From the NCBI RefSeq assembly GCF_023555415.1, contig NZ_JAKRYL010000013.1:1-64000 (forward strand): 64,000 bases of DNA, given 5' to 3'. Numbering within the stretch: position 1 is the stretch's first letter; every line of letters starts with the position of its first letter. The position numbers were made by a program, and so were the translations under genes. The DNA comes from Halalkalibacter alkaliphilus (GTDB taxonomy: Bacteria > Bacillota > Bacilli > Bacillales > Bacillaceae_D). Under the pieces are notes generated by a model. That model made no database searches, was not told where the DNA came from, and worked only from the letters and a program-made list of their open reading frames with translations. Positions 18,946 to 31,917 of this stretch are shown in pieces.

Positions 18946-19463
18946 AACGTACGATCACAGCCCTTGTAAATAACACTTCAGGTGTGCTAAACAGAATCAC
19001 TGGTCTGTTCGCTCGTAGGCATTACAACATCGAAAGCATTACTGTTGGTGTAACAGAAAACCCATCCATCTCAAGAATGACATTTGTTGTTGCTGCCGAT
19101 AGCATGGAAAATGTAGAACAAGTCATTAAGCAACTGAATAAGCAAGTCGATGTTCTAAAAGTGAAAGATATAACCGATGAGTCCATTGTGGCTCGCGAGT
19201 TAGCATTGGTTAAAATTGTAGCTACACCGCAACAACGTGGAGAAGTAGCTGCACTTGTTAATCCATTTAGAGCAACCATTATAGATGTTGGTCGAGAATC
19301 AATGACGATTCAAATTACAGGTGATCATTCTAAGGTAGAAGCTTTTATTGATTTGCTTCGTCCTTATGGCATAAAGGAAATTGCTCGTACAGGAATTACA
19401 GCATTTAATCGAAGTACGAAAAAGCCTACACATGATCCATATCGATTAACACTTATTAATTAA
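18942..19463 (+). CDS. ilvH: Acetolactate synthase, small regulatory subunit
   Basis: ACT-domain subunit that activates IlvB and gives it valine feedback sensitivity. The N-terminal ACT domain (residues about 1-75) has [20 protein letters not shown] and NIESITVG; the C-terminal ACT-like domain ends with [10 protein letters not shown]. 173 residues, normal for Bacillus. ATGA overlap with ilvB couples translation, as expected for a 1:1 complex. Confidence 0.95.
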   Translation: MKRTITALVNNTSGVLNRITGLFARRHYNIESITVGVTENPSISRMTFVVAADSMENVEQVIKQLNKQVDVLKVKDITDESIVARELALVKIVATPQQRGEVAALVNPFRATIIDVGRESMTIQITGDHSKVEAFIDLLRPYGIKEIARTGITAFNRSTKKPTHDPYRLTLIN

Positions 19464-19499
19464 ACTAGTGAATTCATAAATTCAACATAAAAAAACTAA

Positions 19500-22077
<2,578 letters not shown>

Positions 22078-22090
22078 GGGAGGAAAAGAA

Positions 22091-23182
22091 ATGAAAAAGA
22101 ACATTGCGATTCTCCCTGGTGATGGGATCGGTCCAGAAGTTTGTGAAGCTGCAACAAAAGTACTTTCAGAAATCGGAAAAATGTATCAACATGAATTTGA
22201 GTTTACGTTTGCTGATCTTGGAGGGGCAGCGATAGATAAGACAGGTACACCTCTCCCAGCTGAGACTTTATCGGTTTGTAAAAAAAGTGATGCAGTGTTG
22301 CTTGGGGCAGTAGGTGGTCCTAAATGGGATACTCTTCCTGGGGACCAGCGTCCTGAGAAAGGTTTACTAGGGCTTAGAAAAGAGCTGGATCTTTTTGCTA
22401 ACCTTCGTCCTGTCACTATTTATGATGCATTAGCAGAGGCTTCCCCACTTAAAGATGATGTCATTCAAGGTGTCGATCTTGTTATAGTGAGAGAGCTAAC
22501 AGGAGGCCTGTACTTTGGCGAACCTCGTGAACGCCGTGGTGAAGGTGAAGAGCAACTTGCGGTTGATACTCTCGTTTATTCACGAAAAGAGATCGAGCGC
22601 ATTGTAAGAAAAGGGTTTGAATTTGCTGAAATTCGTGGCGGATCTCTAACGTCAGTTGATAAAGCAAATGTACTTGAATCAAGTCGTTTATGGCGTGAAG
22701 TCGTTGACGAAGTAGCAAAGGAATATCCTGATGTTAAGTATAGTCATATGCTTGTGGACAATGCAGCTATGCAATTAGTACGTAATCCAAGACAATTTGA
22801 TGTTATTGTGACAGAAAATATGTTTGGTGATATTTTAAGTGACGAGGCGTCAATGATTACTGGATCATTAGGGATGTTGCCGTCTGCTAGTTTAAGTCAA
22901 GACGGTCCAGGTCTATTTGAGCCAATTCACGGCTCGGCTCCAGATATTGCAGGAAAAGGGATTGCTAATCCATTAGCAACACTTTCCTCTGTCGTAATGA
23001 TGCTAACGTACGCATTTGAGATGAAGGATGAGGCCAATGCATTGGCTGAAGCTATAAATGACGTACTAGAAGCAGGACACCGGACAGCTGACTTAACAAA
23101 TGATGCAAGCAATGCTTTATCAACAGAAGAAATGACGAATCAAGTAATTGATGCTTTAGCTAAGAAAGCAGTCATCTCATAA
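22091..23182 (+). CDS. leuB: 3-isopropylmalate dehydrogenase
   Basis: NAD+-dependent oxidative decarboxylase of leucine synthesis. Family blocks: [12 protein letters not shown] at the N-terminus, RPVTIYD and [10 protein letters not shown], substrate Tyr/Lys region with [25 protein letters not shown], and [26 protein letters not shown] with the metal-binding Asp residues; [14 protein letters not shown] near the C-terminus. 363 residues. RBS GGGGAGG, 13 bases from leuA. A structured 136-base spacer follows before leuC. Confidence 0.97.
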   Translation: MKKNIAILPGDGIGPEVCEAATKVLSEIGKMYQHEFEFTFADLGGAAIDKTGTPLPAETLSVCKKSDAVLLGAVGGPKWDTLPGDQRPEKGLLGLRKELDLFANLRPVTIYDALAEASPLKDDVIQGVDLVIVRELTGGLYFGEPRERRGEGEEQLAVDTLVYSRKEIERIVRKGFEFAEIRGGSLTSVDKANVLESSRLWREVVDEVAKEYPDVKYSHMLVDNAAMQLVRNPRQFDVIVTENMFGDILSDEASMITGSLGMLPSASLSQDGPGLFEPIHGSAPDIAGKGIANPLATLSSVVMMLTYAFEMKDEANALAEAINDVLEAGHRTADLTNDASNALSTEEMTNQVIDALAKKAVIS

Positions 23183-23196
23183 AATTGAAACCAAAG

Positions 23197-23291
23197 GGAT
23201 GACGTAATGGGAACGTAAGCCTAGGTCTCAGTCTACTAGAATAGTAGACTGCAGTGATAGGTGTTTCCTATGTCATCCTATTAGTCTACTA
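23197..23291 (+). promoter_or_regulatory. Structured leuB-leuC spacer with competing hairpin arms
   Basis: Outer arms GGATGAC (23197-23203) and GTCATCC (23272-23278) bracket a perfect inner hairpin AGTCTACTA (23230-23238) / TAGTAGACT (23242-23250). A second copy of AGTCTACTA at 23283-23291 can pair with the same TAGTAGACT. No T-run follows, so this is not a simple terminator. It may be an mRNA processing or stability element, or a two-state switch near the leuC ribosome binding site. Confidence 0.6.
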
Positions 23292-23318
23292 AATTATTAA
23301 CAACGAGGAGGAGCGAAT

Positions 23319-24737
23319 ATGGCGCCTAAAACGATCATTGAGAAAATTTGGGAATCACATGAAGTAATTCAAGAAGAAGGAAAGCCGAGTCTCCTCTATA
23401 TCGATTTGCACATGGTTCATGAAGTGACGTCACCTCAAGCATTTGAAGGGTTAAGATTGGCTAATCGTAAAGTCAGACGACCTGATTTAACGTTTGCGAC
23501 GATGGATCATAATGTCCCAACGGTTAACCGCTATGACATAACGGATCAAATTGCAAGAACTCAAATGGAAACACTTGAAACAAACTGCAAAGAATTCGAC
23601 ATTGATCTAGCGGACTTAGATCATCCTGAAAATGGAATTGTTCATGTCATTGGACCTGAACTTGGTTTAACACAGCCAGGTAAAACGATCGTTTGTGGAG
23701 ATAGTCATACTTCAACACATGGTGCATTCGGAGCACTTGCTTTTGGGATTGGAACGAGTGAGGTAGAGCATGTTCTTGCTACACAAACATTATGGCAGTC
23801 TCGTCCAAAGACGCTAGAGGTTCGTGTAACTGGCAAGTTATCTTCAGAACTCTCAGCAAAAGATGTGATTTTAGCAATTATTGCTAAATTTGGAGTTGAC
23901 ATCGGTACAGGATCTGTAATTGAATTTACTGGTGATGCAATACGTGGTATGACGATGGAAGAACGAATGACAATTTGTAACATGTCGATTGAAGCTGGAG
24001 CGAAAGCAGGTTTAATTAGTCCAGATCAAGTGACTTTTGACTATTTACAAGGCCGTGAGTACATTCCATCTGGATCTGCTTTTAATGAGTTAGTAGAACA
24101 ATGGAAGCAGTTAGCGACGGATGAAGGCGCTACGTATGATCAAGTTGTAACGATTGATGCTTCTGAAATTGAACCGATGGTAACATGGGGAACAAATCCT
24201 GCACAAGGTGTAGGAGTATCAAAGCTAGTCCCTTCACCTTCGGATGGAAAGACAGAAACGGATCAACGTGCCATTCAACAAGCATTAAACTATATGGAAC
24301 TATCACCTGGTACGCCAATTTCAGAAATTGAAATCCAACATGTATTTATTGGCTCCTGTACGAATTCACGCTTAAGCGATCTTAGAGCAGCTGCAAGTGT
24401 TATTAAAGGGAAAAAAGTTGCTGAACATGTAAGAGCCCTTGTTGTTCCTGGATCGCAAAAGGTTAAGCAGCGAGCTGAAGAGGAAGGGTTAGATCAAATC
24501 TTTACAGAGGCTGGCTTTGAATGGCGTAGCTCTGGATGTAGCATGTGCTTAAGCATGAACCCTGATGTTGTTCCAGAAGGAGAGCGTTGTGCGTCAACAT
24601 CTAACCGGAACTTTGAAGGACGTCAAGGAAAAGGGGCACGTACGCATTTAGTTAGTCCTGAAATGGCAGCAGCAGCAGCAATAGCCGGACATTTCGTTGA
24701 TGTTCGTCAGTGGAAAAAACAACAAGTAGCGCAGTAA
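23319..24737 (+). CDS. leuC: 3-isopropylmalate dehydratase, large subunit
   Basis: Aconitase-family [4Fe-4S] subunit that isomerises 2- to 3-isopropylmalate together with LeuD. Cluster cysteines are Cys347 (GSCTNSR) and Cys407/Cys410 (GCSMC). Other blocks: [47 protein letters not shown] and NRNFEGRQG. 472 residues, equal to B. subtilis LeuC. RBS GAGGAGGAG. leuD starts 13 bases downstream. Confidence 0.97.
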   Translation: MAPKTIIEKIWESHEVIQEEGKPSLLYIDLHMVHEVTSPQAFEGLRLANRKVRRPDLTFATMDHNVPTVNRYDITDQIARTQMETLETNCKEFDIDLADLDHPENGIVHVIGPELGLTQPGKTIVCGDSHTSTHGAFGALAFGIGTSEVEHVLATQTLWQSRPKTLEVRVTGKLSSELSAKDVILAIIAKFGVDIGTGSVIEFTGDAIRGMTMEERMTICNMSIEAGAKAGLISPDQVTFDYLQGREYIPSGSAFNELVEQWKQLATDEGATYDQVVTIDASEIEPMVTWGTNPAQGVGVSKLVPSPSDGKTETDQRAIQQALNYMELSPGTPISEIEIQHVFIGSCTNSRLSDLRAAASVIKGKKVAEHVRALVVPGSQKVKQRAEEEGLDQIFTEAGFEWRSSGCSMCLSMNPDVVPEGERCASTSNRNFEGRQGKGARTHLVSPEMAAAAAIAGHFVDVRQWKKQQVAQ

Positions 24738-24750
24738 GGGAGGGACAACA

Positions 24751-25329
24751 ATGGAACCGATTGTAAATCATAAAGGCATCGTTGCAACAATGGACAGAGT
24801 AAACGTAGATACAGATCAAATCATACCAAAACAATTTCTAAAGCGTGTGGAAAGAACAGGTTTTGGTCAATTTTTATTTTATGATTGGCGCTTTTTAGCT
24901 GATGGCAGCCCAGATCCTAAATTTGAATTAAACCAAGAGCACAACCAAGGTGCAAGCATTTTAGTTGCCGCACATAATTTCGGATGTGGCTCCTCACGTG
25001 AGCATGCACCGTGGGCTCTTCATGATTATGGATTTAAGGTGATCATTGCCCCTAGCTTTGCTGATATCTTCTATAATAACTGTGTGAAGAACGGCATGTT
25101 ACCAATAAGACTAGACGAGAAAAAGGTTCAGCAGCTTTTACAAAAAGGAGCAAATGAATCTATGGAGCTAAGCATTAGTTTAGAAGAACAAACGATTAGT
25201 GGAGAAGGATTTGAAGCTTCTTTTGAAATTGATCCTTATTGGAAAGAAATGCTTCTGAATGGTTGGGATGAGATCGGATTAACTCTTAAGTATGAGAAGC
25301 AAATAGAAGCATTTGAACAAAAAGCGTAA
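24751..25329 (+). CDS. leuD: 3-isopropylmalate dehydratase, small subunit
   Basis: Swivelling domain partner of LeuC. Motifs: [16 protein letters not shown] near the N-terminus and [15 protein letters not shown] in the middle, with [17 protein letters not shown] completing the substrate site. 192 residues (199 in B. subtilis). RBS GGGAGGG. Last gene of the ilv-leu locus, followed by a terminator. Confidence 0.96.
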   Translation: MEPIVNHKGIVATMDRVNVDTDQIIPKQFLKRVERTGFGQFLFYDWRFLADGSPDPKFELNQEHNQGASILVAAHNFGCGSSREHAPWALHDYGFKVIIAPSFADIFYNNCVKNGMLPIRLDEKKVQQLLQKGANESMELSISLEEQTISGEGFEASFEIDPYWKEMLLNGWDEIGLTLKYEKQIEAFEQKA

Positions 25330-25331
25330 GT

Positions 25332-25378
25332 AAAAGGGTGATTCTAACGCCATTGGCGAGATAGAATTGCCCTTTTTG
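25332..25378 (+). terminator. Terminator of the ilv-leu locus
   Basis: AAAAGGGTGATTCTA pairs with TAGAATTGCCCTTTTT, with a small inner GCCATTGGC stem in the loop. Confidence 0.88.
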
Positions 25379-25540
25379 CATGTAAGAAAAAAGCGTGTGC
25401 GGCTTTTCTTAATGCGATTCATTGTAATGGAGGGGGGGAACTGATAAACTTAGGTAATAGCGTGAACGACAATTCAACAATTACCATGATTCATTTTTAA
25501 ACTCACGTAAACTCATGATATAGAGTGAGGCGGTTCTCTA

Positions 25541-26599
25541 GTGGATAAACGAATACATAAAAAAGATAAGAAAGTAATATTATACCCTGGCCTCGTAAAG
25601 CGCTTAATTGAAAAAGGAATGGACGCTTTAAAGGATAAAGATGGGCAATCTGCATATGACTTTTTTTTATCAGCAGAGGAGCATGAGCCCGAAAATCCAC
25701 AAGTACTATTTGGAAAAATGTTAAGTTTAGTTGAGCTAGGACGGCTAGAAGAGGCTGTAGAACATACAAATAGTCTACTTAAAGAAGGCATCGGAGATTA
25801 TTACGAAAATTTACAAGTACATATCTCTTTGCTGGTTCAGTTAGGAAAATATCAAGAAGTAGTCGACATTTTAGATGCTGTTCTATCTGAAAATCAATTT
25901 CCGCCTCAATTTGCCGAGTCATTTTATCAATTGCTCCATTTTAGTAGACAGATGGTAGGAGACCAAGAATGGTTGAATCAAGTAGAAATAAAGGATGAAT
26001 CGCTTCCGCTAGAGTTAGTAGAAATGCTTCATTCTGATTCATTGGAACTTCAGTCTAAAGCGCTTCAACATTTAAGAGAGATCGATAATAAAGATGCAAC
26101 AAGGGCAATTGTTGAATACTTAAAAGGTGAAGATCGTGATTATGTCTTGCAAAGCATTGCACTGAAGACATTAGAGGAAAAAGAATGTGAAGAAATCATA
26201 CATATAAAGAAACAAGGTAGAGAAAAACATATTGTTCCAAGAGATATGAACAATGACGTTCAACAGGCTTTTTACGAAAAAATACTTAGATATCTTAGTG
26301 ATGAGCTCGAACATAACGACCCACTTTTATATGAGATTACAAAGCAACTTAGCTGGACTTACCTTTGGTCAATCTATCCTTTCTTACCAGAGCCAGAAGA
26401 TGTTAAGTTCTGGGGGGATGTCTTCCATTATTGCGCTTGTGAACGAATCGGTATAGAAGAAAATCTCGAAGATTTAATAGAGCGCTATCAATTTAAAAAT
26501 AAGTTATTTATGGAGAAAGTAAAAGAAGTAAAAGAACTAGAATCGTCTGTCTATCAAATTGATACAAGTTATCTTATTAATAAGAACGACGAAACGTAG
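25541..26599 (+). CDS. YsoA-like TPR/HEAT-repeat protein
   Basis: All-helical repeat protein of 352 residues with unknown role. The N-terminal half shows tetratricopeptide spacing (AYDFFLSAEEHEPENPQVLFGKM, then LGRLEEAVEHTNSLLKEG and LGKYQEVVDILDAVL), suggesting protein binding. A middle part (LQSKALQHLREIDNKDATRAIVEYL) looks like a HEAT repeat. No signal peptide or membrane segment. GTG start with GTGAGGCGG upstream. It occupies the place of B. subtilis ysoA, between leuD and tig. Highly acidic overall. Confidence 0.85.
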   Translation: MDKRIHKKDKKVILYPGLVKRLIEKGMDALKDKDGQSAYDFFLSAEEHEPENPQVLFGKMLSLVELGRLEEAVEHTNSLLKEGIGDYYENLQVHISLLVQLGKYQEVVDILDAVLSENQFPPQFAESFYQLLHFSRQMVGDQEWLNQVEIKDESLPLELVEMLHSDSLELQSKALQHLREIDNKDATRAIVEYLKGEDRDYVLQSIALKTLEEKECEEIIHIKKQGREKHIVPRDMNNDVQQAFYEKILRYLSDELEHNDPLLYEITKQLSWTYLWSIYPFLPEPEDVKFWGDVFHYCACERIGIEENLEDLIERYQFKNKLFMEKVKEVKELESSVYQIDTSYLINKNDET

Positions 26600-26619
26600 A
26601 CTGGGCTTGGATCAACTAT

Positions 26620-26647
26620 TTGAAATGAACTGACGTTATGTTATACT
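26620..26647 (+). promoter_or_regulatory. SigA-type promoter of tig
   Basis: TTGAAA (26620-26625), 16-base spacer, TATACT (26642-26647), giving a leader of about 70 bases. Confidence 0.75.
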
Positions 26648-26724
26648 AGAGTGGTTGTCAAAGATAATAGAAGAAATCTATCGTTTGAAAAAAACGAGAT
26701 GTGTATAAGTTGGAGGGAAAGTAA

Positions 26725-28017
26725 ATGACTACAAAATGGGAAAAGTTAGAAGGAAATGAAGGCGTCCTTACAGTTGATGTAGCAGCTGAAAAAGTGGATG
26801 CAGCACTTGATCAAGCATTTAAAAAGGTTGTAAAAAAGGTTAATGTACCAGGATTCCGTAAAGGTAAGGTACCTCGTTCATTATTTGAAAAGCAATATGG
26901 TGTAGAATCACTTTACCAAGATGCTCTTGATATTTTACTTCCAGAAGCATATGCTGGTGCAGTTGCAGAAGCTGGAATCGAGCCAGTTGATCGTCCTGAA
27001 ATCGACATTGAAACGATGGAAAAAGGAGCTACTCTTGTATTTACAGCTAAAGTAACTGTGAAACCAGAGGTTGAGCTTGGTGAATACAAAGGTCTTGAAG
27101 TAGAAGAGCAAGACACAACAGTAACAGACGAAGATGTAGATGCTGAACTTAAGCAGCTTCAAGAGCGTCAAGCTGAGCTTGTTGTCGTTGAAGATGGAGC
27201 AATTGAAAATGGTGATACAGCTGTATTTGATTTCGAAGGCTTCGTTGATGGTGAGGCATTTGAAGGTGGACAAGCTGATAACTACTCTTTAGAAATAGGT
27301 TCTGGTCAATTTATCCCAGGTTTTGAAGAACAACTAGTTGGTTTAAAAGCTGGAGAAGAAAAAGACGTAGAAGTAACATTCCCTGAAGAGTACCATGCAG
27401 AAAACCTAGCTGGTAAACCAGCAACATTCAAAGTGAAAATCCATGACATCAAGCGTAAGGAATTACCAGCACTTGATGATGAGTTTGCAAAAGATGCAAA
27501 CGAAGAAGTAGAAACGTTAGAAGAGCTTAAGACTCAACTAAAAGACAAGCTACAAAAGGATAAAGATCATCAAGCAGAACATGCAGTTCGCGATACATTA
27601 GTGCAAAAAGCTGCTGACAATGCAACAATTGATATTCCTGAAGCAATGGTTACTACTGAAGTAGATCGTATGCTTCAAGAGTTTGAGCAACGTCTTCAAG
27701 CTCAAGGTATGAATCTTGAAATGTACTTCCAATTCTCTGGACAAGATGAGAATGCAATGCGTGAGCAGTTCAAGACAGATGCCGAGAAGCGTGTTCGTGT
27801 AAATCTTACACTTGAAGCAATTGCAGCTGCAGAAAATCTTGAAGCTACTGATGAAGATGTAGATAAAGAAATTGAAAAAATGGCAGAAATGTACCAACGT
27901 TCTGCTGAAGAGATTAAAAATATTTTTGCAGCACAAGGTGGTCTTGAAGGAATCAAAGGCGATCTAAAAATCCAAAAAGCTGTTGAATTTCTTGTCGAAA
28001 ACAGTAAAAAAGCGTAA
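26725..28017 (+). CDS. tig: Trigger factor, ribosome-associated chaperone
   Basis: Peptidyl-prolyl isomerase and chaperone that binds nascent chains at the ribosome exit tunnel. N-terminal ribosome-binding domain with the signature [19 protein letters not shown] (residues about 39-57), FKBP-type PPIase domain (about 160-245; [19 protein letters not shown] and [17 protein letters not shown]), C-terminal helical cradle domain. 430 residues. Strong GGAGG RBS and codon use typical of a highly expressed gene. Own promoter and terminator, so monocistronic. Confidence 0.97.
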   Translation: MTTKWEKLEGNEGVLTVDVAAEKVDAALDQAFKKVVKKVNVPGFRKGKVPRSLFEKQYGVESLYQDALDILLPEAYAGAVAEAGIEPVDRPEIDIETMEKGATLVFTAKVTVKPEVELGEYKGLEVEEQDTTVTDEDVDAELKQLQERQAELVVVEDGAIENGDTAVFDFEGFVDGEAFEGGQADNYSLEIGSGQFIPGFEEQLVGLKAGEEKDVEVTFPEEYHAENLAGKPATFKVKIHDIKRKELPALDDEFAKDANEEVETLEELKTQLKDKLQKDKDHQAEHAVRDTLVQKAADNATIDIPEAMVTTEVDRMLQEFEQRLQAQGMNLEMYFQFSGQDENAMREQFKTDAEKRVRVNLTLEAIAAAENLEATDEDVDKEIEKMAEMYQRSAEEIKNIFAAQGGLEGIKGDLKIQKAVEFLVENSKKA

Positions 28018-28046
28018 GAATTTGATTATGAATGTAGATTAATTTT

Positions 28047-28083
28047 AAAAAACAAGGTGCGATTTTTCGTACCTTGTTTTTTC
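28047..28083 (+). terminator. Terminator of tig
   Basis: AAAACAAGGTGCGA pairs with TCGTACCTTGTTTT, followed by more T. Confidence 0.9.
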
Positions 28084-28557
28084 CTTGCTTTGGCTGTATG
28101 TATGGAGTTTGCAGGAATTGAACAAGCTTAGTATAAGGATGGGCACGCACAAAAATTGTACTGTAATGAAATTTGTACAAGAAAAAGGATTTTTCTTACT
28201 TAATCTTGAATGTATAATCAATCCATACATAAAATGAAGTAATCATACTTGATTGCTCGTCTTCTATGTCTAGTCAAAAGTACATAGAAATTCCGTTAAT
28301 TCAAAGGACATGGAGGTGTGAAGCGAGAACCTATTGGTCAAATTCATTACGAGTCGATGTTGGTGCATTCTACAGGCCATAAGGGTTATCTTTAGTGGTT
28401 CTTATCGTTTATGTGATACAATGACGATACGATTAAATAGTCTTCAGTTACTATCTGTTCGTAGTTATTGTATTGTCGTGTCCATTCATAAAAAAAGCCA
28501 GTATTAAGGCAGAGTTACTTGAGGATGGTACAATATTTTCTAAGGGGTGATGATTGA
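28084..28557 (+). other. Intergenic region upstream of clpX
   Basis: 474 bases without a gene I can support. It holds an inverted repeat TTGTAC-N13-GTACAA around 28158-28182, an AAGAAAAA/TTTTTCTT hairpin around 28182-28200, and possible promoter elements: an extended -10 TGATACAAT near 28413 and TACAAT near 28529. None has a good -35, so I call no promoter. Confidence 0.35.
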
Positions 28558-29832
28558 ATGTTTAAGTTTAATGAAGAAAAAGGACAACTTAAGTGTTCTT
28601 TTTGTGGAAAAACACAAGACCAAGTTCGAAAGTTAGTTGCCGGACCAGGCGTGTATATATGTGATGAATGTATTGAACTTTGTACGGAAATCGTTGAAGA
28701 AGAACTAGGAACAGAAGAAGAAGTTGAATTTCAAGAGATCCCGAAACCAAATGAAATTAGGCAAATTTTAAATGATTACGTCATTGGACAGGATCGTGCT
28801 AAGAAATCACTGTCGGTTGCAGTATATAACCACTATAAGCGTGTTAATTCACTTTCTCGTTCTGATGATGTTGAATTATCAAAAAGTAATATTTGTATGA
28901 TTGGGCCAACAGGTAGCGGGAAAACATTACTTGCACAAACATTGGCTCGAATTTTAAATGTCCCGTTTGCAATTGCAGATGCAACATCATTAACAGAAGC
29001 TGGTTATGTAGGGGAAGACGTTGAGAATATTCTTCTTAAATTAATTCAAGCTGCTGATTATGATGTAGAAAAAGCTGAAAAAGGAATCATCTATATTGAT
29101 GAGATTGATAAAGTTGCACGTAAATCCGAAAATCCATCGATTACACGCGATGTTTCTGGTGAAGGGGTTCAACAAGCGCTTCTGAAAATTCTTGAGGGAA
29201 CAAGTGCAAGTGTTCCTCCACAAGGTGGACGTAAGCATCCGCACCAAGAATTTATTCAAATTGATACGACAAATGTTCTATTTATTTGTGGTGGCGCGTT
29301 TGATGGAATCGAGCAAATTATTAAGCGTCGTCTTGGTAAAAAAGTAATTGGTTTTGGTTCCGATGTGAAACAAGAAGATCTTAAGCCTGGAGAATACTTA
29401 GGAAAAGTGTTGCCAGAAGATTTGCTGCGTTTTGGTTTAATACCGGAATTCATCGGGCGTCTGCCAGTAATCTCAAGCTTAGAGCCACTGGATGTAGATG
29501 CATTAGTAGAGATTTTAACACAACCGAAAAATGCATTGGTAAAACAATACAAAAAGCTATTGGAGTTAGACGATGTGGAGCTTGAGTTTACAGAACAAGC
29601 CCTACGTGAAATTGCCAATAAAGCTATTGAGCGTAAAACGGGTGCTCGTGGATTACGATCAATTATTGAAACACTTATGCTTGATGTTATGTTTGATCTA
29701 CCGTCACGTGAAGATATCGTAAAATGTATCATTCATGAGAAATGTGTTACAGAAAACGACTTACCAACGTTGCTCACTGCTGATGGCGAGGAAATTACGT
29801 TGCCAAAAACAGAACCAAAAGAGAGTGCTTAA
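28558..29832 (+). CDS. clpX: ATP-dependent protease ATP-binding subunit ClpX
   Basis: AAA+ unfoldase that feeds ClpP. N-terminal zinc-binding domain with Cys13, Cys16, Cys35 and Cys38; Walker A GPTGSGKT, Walker [10 protein letters not shown], the pore-loop GYVGEDVEN, sensor II in GARGLRSI and the ClpP-binding IGF loop in KKVIGFGSD. 424 residues. RBS AAGGGGTGAT. clpP is not in the window, as in B. subtilis. Terminator follows. Confidence 0.98.
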   Translation: MFKFNEEKGQLKCSFCGKTQDQVRKLVAGPGVYICDECIELCTEIVEEELGTEEEVEFQEIPKPNEIRQILNDYVIGQDRAKKSLSVAVYNHYKRVNSLSRSDDVELSKSNICMIGPTGSGKTLLAQTLARILNVPFAIADATSLTEAGYVGEDVENILLKLIQAADYDVEKAEKGIIYIDEIDKVARKSENPSITRDVSGEGVQQALLKILEGTSASVPPQGGRKHPHQEFIQIDTTNVLFICGGAFDGIEQIIKRRLGKKVIGFGSDVKQEDLKPGEYLGKVLPEDLLRFGLIPEFIGRLPVISSLEPLDVDALVEILTQPKNALVKQYKKLLELDDVELEFTEQALREIANKAIERKTGARGLRSIIETLMLDVMFDLPSREDIVKCIIHEKCVTENDLPTLLTADGEEITLPKTEPKESA

Positions 29833-29837
29833 ATTTA

Positions 29838-29868
29838 AAGCGGATCCGATTTTGCGGATCCGCTTTTT
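29838..29868 (+). terminator. Terminator of clpX
   Basis: Perfect AAGCGGATCCG / CGGATCCGCTT stem with a T-run. Confidence 0.93.
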
Positions 29869-30050
29869 GTGCGGAGAAAGTATGTTGTACAAAATTGGAT
29901 AAAAAAACAAAAAAGTAATTAAGATTAAAAAATAACAGTTACATCAAAAAAGCAGAATTTGAGTAGGGAACAGTTGATTTTCCCATTTTCAGTGGCTTTA
30001 TTTTGAATAGGTCTTGTTGAATTTCTCCAATCATTCTCAAAACTTTCTTT

Positions 30051-30079
30051 GATTAGTGTTGTTTTTCCCGGTCATACTA
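30051..30079 (+). promoter_or_regulatory. Possible SigF promoter of lonB
   Basis: GATTA, 14 bases, GGTCATACTA. The -10 fits the SigF pattern with one mismatch, the -35 also with one mismatch and the spacing is a base short. lonB of B. subtilis is known to be transcribed by SigF in the forespore, which is the main reason to suspect it. Confidence 0.3.
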
Positions 30080-30115
30080 AGGGAAACAAAACGACTACTT
30101 CTGGGAGGTTTCATC

Positions 30116-31780
30116 ATGAACTGGACAGGAATTGCTTTGGTGATCCAATTATTTTTTGGGGTTATCATAGGTGTCTACTTTTGGAATTTATTAAAAAGTC
30201 AACGTAATCAAAAGGTCTCTATAGACCGTGAATCACGCAAGGAGATGGAAGAGCTACGAAAAATGCGTTCTATCTCACTTAGTGAGCCTTTATCTGAGAA
30301 AGTTCGTCCGATTTCATTTGAAGATATAGTTGGGCAAGAAGAAGGCATTCGTTCATTGCGCGCCGCATTGTGTGGACCGAATCCTCAACATGTCATTATT
30401 TACGGACCACCAGGTGTCGGAAAGACTGCTGCAGCAAGACTTGTATTAGAAGAAGCCAAAAAAAATGCCGGCTCTCCATTTAAACAGGATGCTGTATTTG
30501 TTGAGCTTGATGGGACGACTGCTCGCTTTGATGAAAGAGGGATTGCAGATCCACTTATCGGATCTGTCCATGATCCAATTTATCAGGGGGCAGGCGCAAT
30601 GGGACAAGCTGGAATTCCGCAACCGAAACATGGGGCGGTTACTAAAGCACATGGTGGTATGCTTTTTATTGATGAAATTGGTGAACTTCATTCGATTCAA
30701 TTGAATAAGTTATTAAAAGTGTTAGAAGATCGCAAGGTGTTTCTTGAAAGTGCATACTATAGTGAAGAAAATCAGCAAATCCCACGACATATTCATGAAA
30801 TTTTTCAAAAAGGATTACCTGCAGATTTTAGGCTTGTAGGGGCGACTACAAGAACTCCAGACGAATTACCGCCTGCGATTCGCTCTCGTTGTTTAGAAGT
30901 GTATTTCCGTGCATTAAAACCAAAAGAAATTATTCAGATTGCTGAAAAAGCAGCGAAAAAGATTAATTTTGATGCGGAAGATGGAGCGATCGAACGAATT
31001 GCCAAATATGCAACAAATGGAAGAGAAGCGGTAAACATTGTTCAAATTGCAGCAGGGATTGCAACATCTGAAAATCGAAACGAACTGACTGTCGCAGATG
31101 TGGAGTGGGTACTTCATGCGAGTCAAATTGCTCCTAGACCGGAAAGGAAGATCCATAGTAACTCAGCAATTGGACTTGTGAATGGGCTTGCTGTCTATGG
31201 GCCAAATTTAGGGGCATTATTAGAAATCGAAGTGAATGTCCTAGAAAATCCGGGTAAAGGAACTGTGAATATAACAGGAATTGCAGAAGAAGAAAGTACT
31301 GGTAACCAAATGCGTTCAATTAGAAGAAAGAGTATGGCAAAAGGATCGGTTGAAAATGTCGTTACGGTTTTAAGACGTATGGGAATTCCAACACAGGATT
31401 ATGATATCCATGTGAATTTCCCTGGTGGGGGCCCAGTAGATGGCCCATCTGCAGGCACAGCGATTGCAACAGGAATCTATTCTGCCATTCGGGGAGAGAA
31501 AGTAAAGAATACTATTGCTATGACTGGTGAGCTTGGAATTCATGGAAAAGTGAAGCCAATTGGAGGGGTTGTTGCAAAGGTGGAAGCAGCGAAACTAGCA
31601 GGTGCAGAAATGGTGATCATTCCAAAAGAAAATGAACAAGCCATTTTGCAGCAGATTACGGGAGTTGAAGTAGTCGCTGTGGAGCACTTAGACGAAGTGC
31701 TTGATCTGGCCATTGAACAAGAAGAAGAAGAAGTTGTACCAGCAAGTACCGATCTAACCACTTCCATTGCTCCTGTCTAA
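30116..31780 (+). CDS. lonB: Lon-like protease LonB
   Basis: Membrane-anchored, forespore-associated relative of Lon. N-terminal membrane helix (residues about 4-22: WTGIALVIQLFFGVIIGVY), AAA+ domain with GPPGVGKT and Walker B MLFIDEIGELH, and a C-terminal S16 protease domain with the catalytic Ser in DGPSAGTA and Lys in GGVVAKVEAAK. The frame is open from 30056, but the ATG at 30116 behind GGGAGG gives 554 residues (552 in B. subtilis). Precedes lonA, as usual. Confidence 0.95.
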   Translation: MNWTGIALVIQLFFGVIIGVYFWNLLKSQRNQKVSIDRESRKEMEELRKMRSISLSEPLSEKVRPISFEDIVGQEEGIRSLRAALCGPNPQHVIIYGPPGVGKTAAARLVLEEAKKNAGSPFKQDAVFVELDGTTARFDERGIADPLIGSVHDPIYQGAGAMGQAGIPQPKHGAVTKAHGGMLFIDEIGELHSIQLNKLLKVLEDRKVFLESAYYSEENQQIPRHIHEIFQKGLPADFRLVGATTRTPDELPPAIRSRCLEVYFRALKPKEIIQIAEKAAKKINFDAEDGAIERIAKYATNGREAVNIVQIAAGIATSENRNELTVADVEWVLHASQIAPRPERKIHSNSAIGLVNGLAVYGPNLGALLEIEVNVLENPGKGTVNITGIAEEESTGNQMRSIRRKSMAKGSVENVVTVLRRMGIPTQDYDIHVNFPGGGPVDGPSAGTAIATGIYSAIRGEKVKNTIAMTGELGIHGKVKPIGGVVAKVEAAKLAGAEMVIIPKENEQAILQQITGVEVVAVEHLDEVLDLAIEQEEEEVVPASTDLTTSIAPV

Positions 31781-31917
31781 TATTAGACAAACATATAGCG
31801 ATAAGATAAAATTGAATCATTCAAACCATTTAGTAAAAACACCAAATCATACCAAGGTGAAATTTGGAAAGGATTTGGTCTGGAAATAGGATGTATTGGA
31901 GATGGAGGTGTATGCGG

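Noticed and set aside
28390-28540. clpX promoter candidates (TGATACAAT near 28413, TACAAT near 28529)
   Set aside because: Neither has an acceptable -35 at 16-18 bases.
30056-30115. Longer lonB start
   Set aside because: No ribosome binding site; the ATG at 30116 has GGGAGG and family length.
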